A stretch of 9,888 bases of DNA from Anaeromyxobacter sp. (lineage in GTDB: Bacteria; Myxococcota; Myxococcia; Myxococcales; Anaeromyxobacteraceae). Location: NCBI GenBank assembly GCA_020028115.1, contig JAHWYA010000032.1, positions 1 to 9,888 of the forward strand, in the 5' to 3' direction. Below are positions 9,693 to 9,888 of the stretch, piece by piece. The notes below the pieces were generated by a model. The model was not told where the DNA came from. It saw only the letters and a list, made by a program, of their open reading frames with translations, and did no database searches. Positions within the stretch are counted from its first letter, which is position 1. Each line of letters begins with the position of its first letter. The translations under genes were made by a program, and so were the position numbers.

Positions 9693-9888
9693 ATGCGCAT
9701 GCTGCTCGCCACGCTCGTCCTCGTCCCTTCGCTCGCGCTCGCGCAGACGCCGCCGTCCGAGGAGGGCGAGCCGCCGCGCCCGCCACGGCCGTTCCGCGGT
9801 CCGAGCCGCGCCCAGCGCGGCGCGGCCGCCGCGCAGTCCGGACAGCCGGGCGGTGAGCCGGTCCCGCCGCCCAATGACCCCTCGCAGC
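9693..9888 (+). CDS. gspD: Probable GspD secretin, N-terminal start only
   Basis: The frame starts at ATG 9693 with GAAGG (9679-9683) 9 nt upstream, 23 bp after the gspC stop, and runs off the right edge after 65 full codons. It opens with a signal peptide (MRMLLATLVLVPSLALA, cleavage before Gln18) and then a Pro/Arg/Gly-rich region with no fold. No secretin domain is reached. The name rests on the signal peptide and on the common gspC-gspD gene order, so it is an inference. A second ATG at 9699 is less likely because it is too far from the ribosome binding site. Confidence 0.65.
   Translation, partial: MRMLLATLVLVPSLALAQTPPSEEGEPPRPPRPFRGPSRAQRGAAAAQSGQPGGEPVPPPNDPSQ

Overview
The window is about 9.9 kb of very GC-rich DNA whose codon use strongly favours G or C in third positions. 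It codes on both strands and looks like core chromosome. Gene content and protein style suggest a member of the Myxococcota, perhaps close to Anaeromyxobacter: a PEGA-domain surface protein, an NtrC-type regulator with a sigma-54 promoter, a GspC with a long Pro/Ala linker, and an L31 protein with an Ala/Lys/Pro tail. That placement is an inference from style and was not checked by a database search. There are no IS elements, no CRISPR array and no RNA gene that I can support.

Left part (1-3461, minus strand): ligA (NAD+-dependent DNA ligase) is followed after 3 bp by acyP (acylphosphatase). After a 227-bp gap comes the N-terminal 291 residues of a TIGR03960-type radical SAM protein that runs off the left edge. 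The gap holds two facing arrays of an imperfect 6-bp repeat.

Middle (3462-5652, plus strand): rho (transcription terminator) and rpmE (ribosomal protein L31) each have a readable sigma-70-type promoter with a 17-bp spacer. The rho leader is C-rich and G-poor, as expected of a Rho loading site. The rpmE leader can fold next to its ribosome binding site. rpmE ends in two strong hairpins, the second with a T-run, which separate it from a convergent gene.

Right part (5653-9888): a secreted or envelope PEGA-domain protein on the minus strand is divergent from a 51-residue single-membrane-segment protein that resembles Flp pilins. Next is a complete NtrC-type response regulator (receiver, sigma-54 AAA+, Fis-type DNA-binding domain). 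The 204-bp gap after it holds two related palindromes with centres 40 bp apart. It also holds a consensus sigma-54 promoter (TGGCAC-N5-TTGC) ending 22 bp before gspC. gspC and the start of a probable gspD (type II secretion) follow as an operon. Regulator, paired upstream sites and promoter together form a self-contained sigma-54 switch that may control type II secretion. This is the most interesting feature of the window.
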